The position numbers and the translations under genes were made by a program. A DNA stretch of 64,000 nucleotides from CBDDLD01 sp965250025. GTDB lineage: Bacteria > Bacteroidota > Bacteroidia > Flavobacteriales > Flavobacteriaceae. Under the pieces are notes generated by a model. That model did not search any database and had not been told where the DNA came from. It was given only the letters and a program-made list of their open reading frames with translations. This document shows, piece after piece, positions 54,013 through 62,705 of this stretch (positions are counted from its first letter, which is position 1; each line of letters begins with the position of its first letter). The stretch spans positions 3,100,001 through 3,164,000 of the forward strand of contig OZ252283.1 of the NCBI GenBank assembly GCA_965250025.1, in the 5' to 3' direction.

Positions 54013-54020
54013 TACCTTTG
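54013..54020 (+). promoter_or_regulatory. -7 box of yicC-gmk-nadD
   Basis: TACCTTTG fits TAnnTTTG, 24 bases before the yicC ATG at 54045. Confidence 0.5.
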
Positions 54021-54044
54021 CGCAACTTTAATAGTCAGTATTAT

Positions 54045-54902
54045 ATGATACAATCAATGACCGGATATGGCAAATCGGTAATTCAGCTGCCAACCAAAAA
54101 AATATCCATTGAAATAAAATCTCTTAACAGCAAAAATCTAGACTTAAATACTCGAATGCCTTCCACATACAGAGTAAAGGAATTGGACGTACGGAAACTT
54201 ATTGCAAAGTCCTTAGGTAGAGGAAAAATAGATTTTTCGCTTTATGTAGAAATTACTGGTGAAGATACCAGTTCTAAAATTAATAAAACTGTGGTTAACG
54301 AATACATCAAACAACTTAAAGAAGTTGTTGATGGCGATAGTACTGAACTTTTAAAGATGGCTATTCGTTTACCAGATGCTGTGGCTACAGAACGTGATGA
54401 TCTAGATGAAGGCGAATGGTCTGTAATTGCAGAAAACATTAAATCTACACTTCAGAAAATAAATGCTTACAGATCTGATGAAGGTCTGACTCTAAAGGAA
54501 GATTTCAAAAAGCGTATTACGCTCATCAATGAACTATTGCTCAAAGTCATAGCAATGGACCCTGATCGTATAGACGGTGTTAGAGCACGATTAGAAAAGG
54601 GAATTGCTGAAATTAAGGATAAAGTCGACGAAAACAGATTTGAACAAGAGCTAGTATACTATATAGAGAAGTTTGACATTAATGAAGAAAAAGTAAGATT
54701 ACAAAATCATTTAGATTATTTTACACAAGCATTAAATTCTGACGATTCTAATGGCAAAAAACTTGGGTTCATATCTCAAGAAATTGGTAGAGAAATTAAT
54801 ACTATTGGCTCAAAAGCTAATTATGCTCCCATGCAAAAGCTAGTAGTTCAAATGAAAGATGAGCTTGAAAAAATAAAAGAACAATTACTTAATGTTTTAT
54901 AA
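54045..54902 (+). CDS. yicC: YicC-family endoribonuclease
   Basis: A 285-residue protein of the YicC family, now known to contain RNA endonucleases. It starts MIQSMTGYGKS, the family hallmark, and ends with the block IGREINTIGSKANY and KDELEKIKEQLLNVL. I start it at ATG 54045, since the upstream frame adds 15 unrelated residues. It lies 11 bases before gmk. Confidence 0.93.
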   Translation: MIQSMTGYGKSVIQLPTKKISIEIKSLNSKNLDLNTRMPSTYRVKELDVRKLIAKSLGRGKIDFSLYVEITGEDTSSKINKTVVNEYIKQLKEVVDGDSTELLKMAIRLPDAVATERDDLDEGEWSVIAENIKSTLQKINAYRSDEGLTLKEDFKKRITLINELLLKVIAMDPDRIDGVRARLEKGIAEIKDKVDENRFEQELVYYIEKFDINEEKVRLQNHLDYFTQALNSDDSNGKKLGFISQEIGREINTIGSKANYAPMQKLVVQMKDELEKIKEQLLNVL

Positions 54903-54913
54903 ACTATAATCCT

Positions 54914-55501
54914 TTGACAACATCAAATTCAAATAAAGGCAAGCTTATTGTTTTTTCTGCTCCATCCGGCTCAGGAAAAACGACTATTGTAAAACATCTT
55001 TTAAAACAAAAAGAACTGAATTTAGAGTTCTCAATTTCAGCAACATCAAGAGAAAAAAGAGGCGCTGAGATTGATGGAAAAGATTACTATTTTATCTCAC
55101 TAAAAGAGTTTAAGCAAAAAATTAGAGATGATGAATTTCTAGAGTGGGAAGAGGTCTATAGAGATAATTTTTACGGCACTTTAAAATCTGAAATAGAGCG
55201 TATATGGGCCAAAGGAAAACATGTTATTTTTGATATTGATGTTACTGGAGGCTTGAGAATTAAGCGTAAATTTCCTGAAGAAACTTTGGCTGTCTTTGTA
55301 AAACCTCCCGATTTGAATGAGCTTATAAGGCGTTTAAAAGATAGAGGTGAAGAGAGTGAAGATAAAATCAACATGAGGGTTGCTAAAGCGCCTGTAGAAT
55401 TGGCTACCGCACCCCAATTTGATACTATTGTTGTAAATTCGGATTTAGAAGATGCACTTAATGATGCTTACCATTTAGTAGCTTCATTTATTAATGAATA
55501 A
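54914..55501 (+). CDS. gmk: Guanylate kinase
   Basis: Phosphorylates GMP to GDP, 195 residues. P-loop SAPSGSGKTTI, SREKRGAEIDGKDYYF for GMP binding, and the GMP-lid block (RLKDRGEESEDKINMR) are all present. The frame begins with TTG at 54914; no in-frame ATG precedes the P-loop. It lies 11 bases after yicC and 3 bases before nadD. Confidence 0.96.
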   Translation: MTTSNSNKGKLIVFSAPSGSGKTTIVKHLLKQKELNLEFSISATSREKRGAEIDGKDYYFISLKEFKQKIRDDEFLEWEEVYRDNFYGTLKSEIERIWAKGKHVIFDIDVTGGLRIKRKFPEETLAVFVKPPDLNELIRRLKDRGEESEDKINMRVAKAPVELATAPQFDTIVVNSDLEDALNDAYHLVASFINE

Positions 55502-55504
55502 TTC

Positions 55505-56083
55505 ATGAACGTAGGTTTATATTTTGGGACTTTTAACCCTATTCATATTGGGCATTTAACTATTGCAAACCACCTTGCTGAACATAGTGACCTTGATCAG
55601 GTATGGTTTGTAGTGACGCCTATGAGTCCTTTTAAGAAAAAAAACAGTTTATTAGACAATCAGCAACGTTTGGAAATGGTTTACAGAGCTACTAAAGACT
55701 ATAATAAACTACGCCCCAGCGATATAGAATTTAATCTACCAACTCCAAATTATACTATTAATACCTTAACTTATATTCAAGAGAAATTTCCAGATCATTC
55801 TTTTGCATTAATAATGGGAGAAGACAATCTAAAAAGCTTCCATAAATGGAAAAATTATGAACTTATCCTTAAACATCATCATATCTATGTGTATCCAAGG
55901 ATTTCTGAAGGTAAAATAGAAACATCGTTCAAAGGTCATCCGAAAATACACAGAGTAGATGCTCCTATCATGGAGCTATCATCAACGTTTATAAGGTCTT
56001 CCATCAAATCGGGGAAAAATATTCGCCCTATGTTGCCAGAAAATGTATGGGAATATTTAGACGAAATGAATTTTTATAGATAA
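55505..56083 (+). CDS. nadD: Nicotinate-nucleotide adenylyltransferase
   Basis: Makes deamido-NAD from nicotinate mononucleotide, 192 residues. The HxGH motif is in GTFNPIHIGHLTIA; the IMGEDNLKSFHKW block and the terminal LSSTFIRSSIKSG (ISSTxIR type) are the family marks. Third gene of the yicC-gmk-nadD unit. Confidence 0.96.
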   Translation: MNVGLYFGTFNPIHIGHLTIANHLAEHSDLDQVWFVVTPMSPFKKKNSLLDNQQRLEMVYRATKDYNKLRPSDIEFNLPTPNYTINTLTYIQEKFPDHSFALIMGEDNLKSFHKWKNYELILKHHHIYVYPRISEGKIETSFKGHPKIHRVDAPIMELSSTFIRSSIKSGKNIRPMLPENVWEYLDEMNFYR

Positions 56084-56147
56084 TTTTTAACGTTAAAATG
56101 TGTCTACATTTTAGGATAATTCTTATTTTTAAGAAATTTTTAATAGC

Positions 56148-56486
56148 ATGACATACACAATAGTATTTCTTATAATTATTACTGCATTAATAATCATTAA
56201 ATTAAAGGCAATTTCTTTAAGAAATAACTTAAATAGTTCTAGCGAGAATAGATTATTGATCCCTGCAAGTTTGATTATTATTTTCCTAGCAACTAATTTA
56301 ACCCTCCCTTATCCTCAATCATTATATTGGTTTATTGCATTAGGAATTATTGCTGTTGGAATCATACTATCTTTCGATGTTGTAAAAAAGGAGTACAGAA
56401 GGTTTACAGCACTTAAAAAGCGAGAAAGAATTATAAATGTTTTGTTTTATGGCCTATTATTTGTAGTCACTAACCTCTACATTTAA
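56148..56486 (+). CDS. Small membrane protein, unknown
   Basis: A 112-residue protein with four likely helices: about 3-21, 36-53, 57-76 and 96-111. No family recognised; motifs are few. It begins 64 bases after nadD and its stop shares TTAA with the convergent YraN gene. Confidence 0.65.
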   Translation: MTYTIVFLIIITALIIIKLKAISLRNNLNSSSENRLLIPASLIIIFLATNLTLPYPQSLYWFIALGIIAVGIILSFDVVKKEYRRFTALKKRERIINVLFYGLLFVVTNLYI

Positions 56487-56842
56487 AAATGATAAAAAGC
56501 ATTTTCAATATGCTTAATATTATCAACACCATCCTCTTTTACAATCGCTATAATATCAAAACGAACTTCTAAATCTAATTCGTTATCGTTCACATAATGG
56601 TCTGCTGCCTTTACTAAATTTTTTATTTGTTGAGGCTTTACGAAATCCTGAGGACTACCATAATCTAACGATGTACGTGTTTTAACCTCAATGATTGCTA
56701 AAATATTTCCTTCTTTTGCTATAATATCTACCTCAGCTTTGTCAAAGCGATAATTACGTTCAACAATCTCATAGCCTTCTTTTAATAAAAAATCTACCGC
56801 AAGCTGCTCGCCTTTTTTCCCAAGATCAATATGTTTTGCCAT
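56483..56842 (-). CDS. YraN/UPF0102 nuclease-fold protein
   Basis: A 119-residue protein with the PD-(D/E)xK-like core: GKKGEQLAVDFLLKEGYEIV, then AEVDIIAKEGNILAIIEVKT (catalytic Asp and the E-x-K pair). Likely a DNA-binding or nuclease-like protein; its activity in vivo is not settled. Single gene, with its stop overlapping the preceding convergent frame. Confidence 0.92.
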   Translation of the reverse strand: MAKHIDLGKKGEQLAVDFLLKEGYEIVERNYRFDKAEVDIIAKEGNILAIIEVKTRTSLDYGSPQDFVKPQQIKNLVKAADHYVNDNELDLEVRFDIIAIVKEDGVDNIKHIENAFYHF

Positions 56843-56919
56843 AACCCTAAAATAAAAAATAGTATTACTTTTAATAAAAAGTATTGTAATATATAATTAT
56901 TGAACTAAATACAATCTTA

Positions 56920-58095
56920 ATGGACTTTCCTTTCAGTTTTGGGCAAAAGAGCTCACTACTTCTTATCTTCTTTTTTCATGGGATTGTGTTCTCTTTGCTT
57001 TTATTACGAAAAGGAATACTTCACAATAAGACTTCGAGTAAATGGCTTAGCCTGCTTCTATTTTTATATGCATTATATATTTCTCCATACATGCTGGGGT
57101 ATGCCAATTGGTACAGTCAAAAACTTACCCGAGAAATCCTTTTTTTCATTCCCTTTATGCAAGTACTACTCATAGGACCTGTAGTATATTTTTATACAAA
57201 AAGCTTACTTAACAGTTCTTTTAAGCTTACTAAAAAAGATTGGATACATTTTATTCCTGCTATCGTTTACCTTATATACAGTCTAATCGTTTTTATTACT
57301 GATAAGCTGATTTTAGACACTTACTATTTTTATGCTGACGAACGTGACAAAGACCTCTCCAATTGGTATCAGGCCGCAGGTTTAATATCAATGTCTTTCT
57401 ATCTCGTAATGAGTTTACGTTACTATTCAGGGTATAAAAAGCTGGTATTTGATAAAGTTAGTTATGCAGAAACCATATTGTTTCAGTGGATTCGTAATTT
57501 TATGATTGCCTTTTTAGGAATTCTGGTTTTAAGAGTTCTTTTTTTTATTTTAAATCCTGAATGGGGAGAGTTTGGCAGTCAATTCTGGCATTATATTTCT
57601 TTCTCTTTAGTGTTTTATTACATTTCTATTAATGGGTATGCTAATGCCATTAAGGTAAATGCTTTTAATCACAAAAACACTGAAGAAGTGAATGTTTTTT
57701 ATGAGGAAGAAAAACTTTCTAAAACCATTTCAGAAAATTCCACAGTTGAAAAAGACATAGACACATGGAAAGCCAAGTTGTTATTTGCAATTAGTGATAA
57801 AAAATTATATGAAAATCCCAGATTAACACTTTCAGATGTGGCTAAAGAATTAGAAACAAACTCTAAGACCATTTCTTCGGTGGTGAATTCTGGTTTTCAA
57901 ATGAACTTCAATGATTTTATTAATCATTATCGTATTGAAGCAGTCAAAGAAAAGTTAAACGCTAAAGAACATCTAAATAGAACTTTACTCGGTATTGCTC
58001 TGGACTGTGGTTTCAATAGTAAAGCGACCTTTAATCGTGCCTTCAAAAAGAGCACCTCCATATCTCCTAAAAAGTATATAGAAGAATTACCTTAA
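56920..58095 (+). CDS. Membrane-bound AraC-family regulator
   Basis: A 391-residue protein with about seven membrane helices in the first 240 residues (from LLLIFFFHGIVFSLLLLRKG to SFSLVFYYISINGYA) and an AraC-type HTH pair at the C-terminus (LTLSDVAKELETNSKTISSV; LLGIALDCGFNSKATFNRAF). Such proteins may sense a membrane or extracellular ligand. It lies upstream of the serine hydrolase at 58176, which it may control. A 16-base dyad lies in the gap between the two genes (58104-58119). Confidence 0.9.
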   Translation: MDFPFSFGQKSSLLLIFFFHGIVFSLLLLRKGILHNKTSSKWLSLLLFLYALYISPYMLGYANWYSQKLTREILFFIPFMQVLLIGPVVYFYTKSLLNSSFKLTKKDWIHFIPAIVYLIYSLIVFITDKLILDTYYFYADERDKDLSNWYQAAGLISMSFYLVMSLRYYSGYKKLVFDKVSYAETILFQWIRNFMIAFLGILVLRVLFFILNPEWGEFGSQFWHYISFSLVFYYISINGYANAIKVNAFNHKNTEEVNVFYEEEKLSKTISENSTVEKDIDTWKAKLLFAISDKKLYENPRLTLSDVAKELETNSKTISSVVNSGFQMNFNDFINHYRIEAVKEKLNAKEHLNRTLLGIALDCGFNSKATFNRAFKKSTSISPKKYIEELP

Positions 58096-58103
58096 AATAG
58101 GTC

Positions 58104-58119
58104 TCAAATCAAGATTTGA
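58104..58119. repeat. Dyad between the AraC gene and the serine hydrolase gene
   Basis: TCAAATC-AA-GATTTGA is a seven-pair dyad just after the AraC-type gene stop and 57 bases before the hydrolase ATG. It may be an operator or a weak hairpin; no T run follows. Confidence 0.35.
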
Positions 58120-58175
58120 AGCGCACAGCAAAACATTTTCAATGACTTTTGTACTCTAACTATTAATACTAAGTC

Positions 58176-60290
58176 ATGAAAAAGACATTCGCTTTATTAC
58201 TTCTATTCTTTTCATTCGTTATCATTGCTCAACAGCAACAAATACAAAGAATTGATTCTATTATAAATGGCAAACTATCTTCTGACGATCCCGGATTATT
58301 TGTAGGTATTGTTAAGAACGGAAAAATAATCTATGAGAAGTATAAAGGTCTTGCCAGTTTACAGCATCATGTAAAGATTGACGAAAAATCAAGATCTAAT
58401 ATTGCTTCAACTGCTAAACAATTTACAGCATTAATGATCCTTAATTTGGCTCTGGAAGAAAAATTAAACCTTGAAGATGATATTAGAACGTATATACCAA
58501 ACCTTTACACTAAGGTTAAAGATGAAATCAAAATAAGACACCTTATTAATCATACCAGTGGCATTAGAGATATTTATGACTTAATGAGTATTCAGCAAGA
58601 TCCTTGGTGGCGTAAAGAGGGGTTAGATAATGATGATGTCATTGAACTTTTGGAAAAACAACAAGACTTAGCTTTTGAACCTGGCAGCAGGTATATGTAC
58701 AGCAATTCCGGTTATATATTACTTGCAAAGATCATCTCTATAGTTACAGAGGAGTCGTTTCATGATCACGCCAAGCGTTTTTTTGAAAATCTGGATATGA
58801 AGAACACCGCTTTCCTTAAAAACTATATGCATGTTATTCCCAATCAGGCCTTACCTTACTCGGATTGGGGCGATGGTGTTTGGCAGCAATACCCTATGAT
58901 AACTAACCTTTATGGCGATGGTTTTTTATTTACAACATTAAAAGATCAACTCAAATTTGAGCAAGCCATACAAAATGCAGATCACAACAACAATGTGTTA
59001 CTGATTGAAAGCCAAAAACCAATTCCTAATAGTGAAATTAAAACGTATGGTTTTGGTTTAGAGTTGGGAAAACGTTTAAATTACAAAGCCATATATCACT
59101 CAGGAGGAACAGGGTCATATCATTCTCAAATGGTACGATACCCCAACCAAAAGCTCTCTATATTTGTTATGAGTAACAACAGTAAACTTTGGAGTGGTGG
59201 TATTGCAGATGAAATCGCAGAGGTTATGTTGCCTAAAAAAGAGATTAAAGACACCTACGATAATCGATTGCAAAATGTTTCTAATACTCTAAAACAAGAA
59301 GAGATTTTAGGTCAGTATTTATCTCCGGGAAATTATCTTATACGTATTATAGAAAACGATGGGGTATTGTATTGGAAAAATGGCAACAATAACCCAATAA
59401 CTCTCAACTATGAAACACCAAACCTGTTTTCTACCGCTTACAATTCTAAAATAAAAATTGGATTTTTTAACGATGAATTGATTTTATTTTATCCAAATGG
59501 TAAGGCCAGTGAGTATTCTAAAATCCCTTCAGAAGAAGTCACTATTTCGGATTTAGAAAGCTACGAAGGTAATTATTACAGTGTCGAATTGGATGTTGAT
59601 TTTAGGATTACACTTTCTAAAGACAACAAATTAATGATTGCTCTAAAAGATTGGAACACTGAAGAAGAAGTTGAAGTTTTAAATAAAAACGAACTGTTGG
59701 TCTTTGATTACATTCTTAAAATTGAACGTGATCAATTTGATCGTGTTACTGGTATTCTCCTGACTACAAACAGAGTCTTAAATAACAGATTTGTAAAAAA
59801 GACCAACTTAAAATTTCAACCAAAAATTCCAACAAAAAACGGATCAATACAAGTCACTACAATAGGATCCAGAGACGGGAAATCGTCTCAAATTTTACTG
59901 ACTAAAAATTATGAAAATGGTAATGAAATATGGTCACGACAATTTGGAGGTAGAAGTTATGATAAAGCCAGTTCTATAATGGCAACAGCCGATGGATATA
60001 TTATTGTAGGCTCTACAAGTTCATACGGTAAGGGCAACTACGATATATTAGTTATAAAAACAGATAAAGACGGCAACAAACTATGGCAAAACACTTATGG
60101 TAACTTTTATAATGAGTATGGCTACACTATGGAAAAAACCGACAATGGGTATTTGATTAAAGGCACCATTCAAAAATGCAGTTCAAATACTGATGTATTT
60201 AACAGAACGTGTACGACCAATGTTTGGTACGTTTCTATTGATAAAAATGGTACTGAACTTTCTAATACTGTTTTAGAAGAACTTAAATAG
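58176..60290 (+). CDS. Serine hydrolase (beta-lactamase fold) fused to a propeller-like domain
   Basis: A 704-residue exported protein. After a signal peptide (ends VIIAQ) comes a class C beta-lactamase/DD-peptidase-like domain (25-350) with S78-TA-K81, YSNSGY and HSGGTGSY, so it should be active as a serine hydrolase on peptides or esters. Residues about 360-550 look like the C-terminal domains found in such hydrolases. The last 140 residues carry repeats like DGYIIVGSTSSYGKGNYD and IKTDKDGNKLW, similar to Bacteroidota beta-propeller repeats. The fusion is unusual. It is preceded by a membrane AraC regulator. Its last 8 bases overlap the HEAT-repeat gene end. Confidence 0.87.
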   Translation: MKKTFALLLLFFSFVIIAQQQQIQRIDSIINGKLSSDDPGLFVGIVKNGKIIYEKYKGLASLQHHVKIDEKSRSNIASTAKQFTALMILNLALEEKLNLEDDIRTYIPNLYTKVKDEIKIRHLINHTSGIRDIYDLMSIQQDPWWRKEGLDNDDVIELLEKQQDLAFEPGSRYMYSNSGYILLAKIISIVTEESFHDHAKRFFENLDMKNTAFLKNYMHVIPNQALPYSDWGDGVWQQYPMITNLYGDGFLFTTLKDQLKFEQAIQNADHNNNVLLIESQKPIPNSEIKTYGFGLELGKRLNYKAIYHSGGTGSYHSQMVRYPNQKLSIFVMSNNSKLWSGGIADEIAEVMLPKKEIKDTYDNRLQNVSNTLKQEEILGQYLSPGNYLIRIIENDGVLYWKNGNNNPITLNYETPNLFSTAYNSKIKIGFFNDELILFYPNGKASEYSKIPSEEVTISDLESYEGNYYSVELDVDFRITLSKDNKLMIALKDWNTEEEVEVLNKNELLVFDYILKIERDQFDRVTGILLTTNRVLNNRFVKKTNLKFQPKIPTKNGSIQVTTIGSRDGKSSQILLTKNYENGNEIWSRQFGGRSYDKASSIMATADGYIIVGSTSSYGKGNYDILVIKTDKDGNKLWQNTYGNFYNEYGYTMEKTDNGYLIKGTIQKCSSNTDVFNRTCTTNVWYVSIDKNGTELSNTVLEELK

Positions 60291-61047
60291 GTTGATAATG
60301 CGCGTCTATATAATCAATGGCCTCCTGTTGACTTAAAATAGCAAACTTTTTATAACGTTCATGAACATCTACAATTTCATCCAATGCCTTTTGAACCAAA
60401 GCTTTATTTTTCCATGTATTAAGATGATTAACAACAGTCTGTAAACAACCTCGCTTGTATGCTATTTGACCCAAAACATGAACCAATGTATCAGAAACAC
60501 GTTTTGTTTCATCAAACTCTAATACTTTTAATAAGGGCAGAATATCTTGAGGATGTGTTCTGCCTCTAAGCTCTATACCATGGCATATCTCTCTACGAAT
60601 TTCCTTATCCGAATGGTATAAATAGGTTTTAGCCCAAGTTAAAACCGGAACAGGATTTTTTTCTCCCATTTTTTTGATAGCACCTATAACTGCATTTCTA
60701 ACGCGATGATGTTCATCAAATAAACCTTTATCCATATACTTCTGAACCTTATCAAAATGAAATTTCCCAATTTCACCGGCTGCATTAATTACTGTTTGCC
60801 GTATAAGTTCGTCTTTCGATTTTAATAGTGCATCTAAGGTTAAAAAAATAGTGCTTTGCAATTTTGGTTGCGCATAGAATATTCTACCTATTGCTATATA
60901 TGCTGCTTTTCTAACATAAGTATCTTCATCAGAGAAATACATTGAAATCATGTTATTAGAATTAGCAACTAAATCTGCTTCAATACTTTGGTTGATCTTA
61001 TCAACTAATACTGTACGTTCTTCTTTTGTAAGATCATAAAATGCCAT
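60283..61047 (-). CDS. HEAT-repeat protein
   Basis: A 254-residue all-helical protein with about five HEAT-like repeats (for example SDEDTYVRKAAYIAIGRIFY, FDEHHRVRNAVIGAIKKMGE, HSDKEIRREICHGIELRGR). HEAT proteins bind other proteins; here the partner may be the winged-helix regulator encoded 9 bases upstream on the same strand. No signal peptide, so cytoplasmic. Its stop overlaps the convergent serine hydrolase gene. Confidence 0.87.
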   Translation of the reverse strand: MAFYDLTKEERTVLVDKINQSIEADLVANSNNMISMYFSDEDTYVRKAAYIAIGRIFYAQPKLQSTIFLTLDALLKSKDELIRQTVINAAGEIGKFHFDKVQKYMDKGLFDEHHRVRNAVIGAIKKMGEKNPVPVLTWAKTYLYHSDKEIRREICHGIELRGRTHPQDILPLLKVLEFDETKRVSDTLVHVLGQIAYKRGCLQTVVNHLNTWKNKALVQKALDEIVDVHERYKKFAILSQQEAIDYIDAHYQPI

Positions 61048-61056
61048 AGTTAAAGC

Positions 61057-61932
61057 CTATTTCTGAAATACCTGTAGCTTATAACCAACGCCATGCACAT
61101 TGGTTATCTTTATTGAAGGGTCTTCATGAAACTTCTTTCTCAGTTTAGAAATATACGTATCTAAGCTTCTCCCTACAACAACCCCATTATCTTCCCATAC
61201 TCTTTTTTCTAAAACCTCTCGTTTTACTACTTCGTTAAGATGCTCACAAAAAATTTCCAACAACTCGCATTCTTTCTTTGATAATCCAATTTCTTTAGCG
61301 GATTTTACAAGCTTGTTTCGCTCCGGATAAAATTGAAAACTCCCAATAATGGCATAGTTCTTATGCTTCTCATTAGTGTTGTTATACTGTCGCTTCCAAA
61401 AGACCACAACCCCTGTTATCAATAGTATTACGCCTAATAAGATTATCCAAAATAGTTGTTTATTAAGAATAACGGACGAGGTGTCTCGATTTGTGAATTG
61501 TATATCCACATGGTAACAATTTTTAGGCAGAACCCTGCCATTACAAGGAATGATAGTAGTCTCCTGTTTACTGTCCATTTGATAACTGTAAGCAACTTCA
61601 AGATCATTGCATTGAATGACCTCTACTCTATATACTTCAGGCAAAACTGCTTTTTTTGTGCTTTGGTATACTACAGAAACCAAGTCTTCAGGATTAAAGG
61701 ACAGTTCATTGTCAAATGACAGTCTATATTTAGAATTCTTAAGATCTAAAACTGGTAGTATTAGTGATGTAGAATCTTTATTAATCAACAGCAATTGATT
61801 ACCGGCATCTCGCAATGCTATTTTAACCTGTGCAGTAAATGCTGTGTCTTCTTTGTTTGTACAAGAACAAGCAACCATAAAACACAAAACTAAACTAAAA
61901 ATGATGCAGATGTCGCTAAATAGTCTCTTCAT
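61057..61932 (-). CDS. Membrane-anchored OmpR-type regulator, reversed topology
   Basis: A 291-residue protein from ATG 61932 (upstream ATGs would only lengthen the N-terminus). It has an N-terminal signal or lipoprotein-like segment (LVLCFMVACSC), a periplasmic domain of about 130 residues, one membrane helix (FWIILLGVILLITGVVVFW, about 161-179) and a C-terminal winged helix of the OmpR/PhoB type (LSKKECELLEIFCEHLNE, then SLDTYISKLRKKFHEDPS and NVHGVGYKL). In ToxR/CadC regulators the DNA-binding part is N-terminal, so this order is the reverse. Genes beside it: the HEAT protein (same transcript) and a divergent YceI gene. Confidence 0.88.
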   Translation of the reverse strand: MKRLFSDICIIFSLVLCFMVACSCTNKEDTAFTAQVKIALRDAGNQLLLINKDSTSLILPVLDLKNSKYRLSFDNELSFNPEDLVSVVYQSTKKAVLPEVYRVEVIQCNDLEVAYSYQMDSKQETTIIPCNGRVLPKNCYHVDIQFTNRDTSSVILNKQLFWIILLGVILLITGVVVFWKRQYNNTNEKHKNYAIIGSFQFYPERNKLVKSAKEIGLSKKECELLEIFCEHLNEVVKREVLEKRVWEDNGVVVGRSLDTYISKLRKKFHEDPSIKITNVHGVGYKLQVFQK

Positions 61933-61958
61933 AATTCTTGTAAAGAACATACATTTTT

Positions 61959-62002
61959 TTGACTTTTTACAGTGGTTGACATTTCTTTTACACTTTTTTG
62001 AC
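61959..62002. promoter_or_regulatory. Three TTGAC repeats between the regulator and the yceI-like gene
   Basis: TTGAC occurs on the plus strand at 61959, 61976 and 61998, spacing 17 and 22 bases, each in a T-rich context with a TTTTAC or similar just downstream. Direct repeats are typical targets of OmpR-type winged helices, and the regulator itself is the next gene on one side. Confidence 0.4.
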
Positions 62003-62058
62003 ACTCTTCTCTACAACTCAAAATAGCTTTATCTCATAATCAAAAAACATTATACATT

Positions 62059-62658
62059 ATGAGAAAACAAGCTTTATTTTTAATCCTTTCAATCCACGTT
62101 TTTAGTTTATCTTTTGCCCAAAACTCAATACTAAATACGCCTCAAAAATTAAACATTAACACCGCTAAAAGTAATATCAAATGGTCTGCAGATTATGCAT
62201 TCTATTTTGGAGGGCATTATGGCACCATAGATTTTACTGAAGGTCATTTTATTAAAACAGGAGATGTTATTACCGGAGGGGAATTTATTGTTAACATGCG
62301 TTCCATTAAAAATACTGATATTGATAAAGAAGATGCTAATGCCAGTCTTGTTGAACATCTAAAAAACGAAGACTTCTTTGATGTCGAAAAATTTCCATCT
62401 TCAAAATTAGAGATCACAAGTGTTCATTACCACGATCCAACACATATGAAAATCATAGCTAACCTAACCATTAAAGGTGTGACCAGACTTATAGATTTTC
62501 AGGCAGAGGTAGATTTCGAAACGGAGACTATGACTACAAGATTTAAAATAGACCGCACCCGTTGGAATATCAATTACGGGTCTAAAAGTGTCACCGACAG
62601 TTTAAAAGACAGTGTTATTTCTGATGCTATTGGTTTTGAGATTGAACTTAAATTATGA
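62059..62658 (+). CDS. YceI-family lipid-binding protein
   Basis: A 199-residue exported protein with a signal peptide ending SFAQ, then the lipocalin-like YceI fold: KSNIKWSADYAFYFGGHYG, MKIIANLTIKGVTRLIDF and KIDRTRWNINYGSKSV. YceI proteins bind isoprenoid or other lipids in the periplasm. It is divergent from the membrane-anchored regulator, which is its most likely controller (inference). Confidence 0.93.
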   Translation: MRKQALFLILSIHVFSLSFAQNSILNTPQKLNINTAKSNIKWSADYAFYFGGHYGTIDFTEGHFIKTGDVITGGEFIVNMRSIKNTDIDKEDANASLVEHLKNEDFFDVEKFPSSKLEITSVHYHDPTHMKIIANLTIKGVTRLIDFQAEVDFETETMTTRFKIDRTRWNINYGSKSVTDSLKDSVISDAIGFEIELKL

Positions 62659-62705
62659 TCTATTTTTAGTTCAACCACACGTCTTTCATATTATAAAGAG
62701 TAAAG

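Noticed and set aside
61932..62026. Longer N-terminus of the OmpR-type regulator and a plus-strand frame in the same gap
   Set aside because: The added residues are Lys/Cys-rich before the signal segment, and the region holds the TTGAC repeats; ATG 61932 gives a normal signal sequence.
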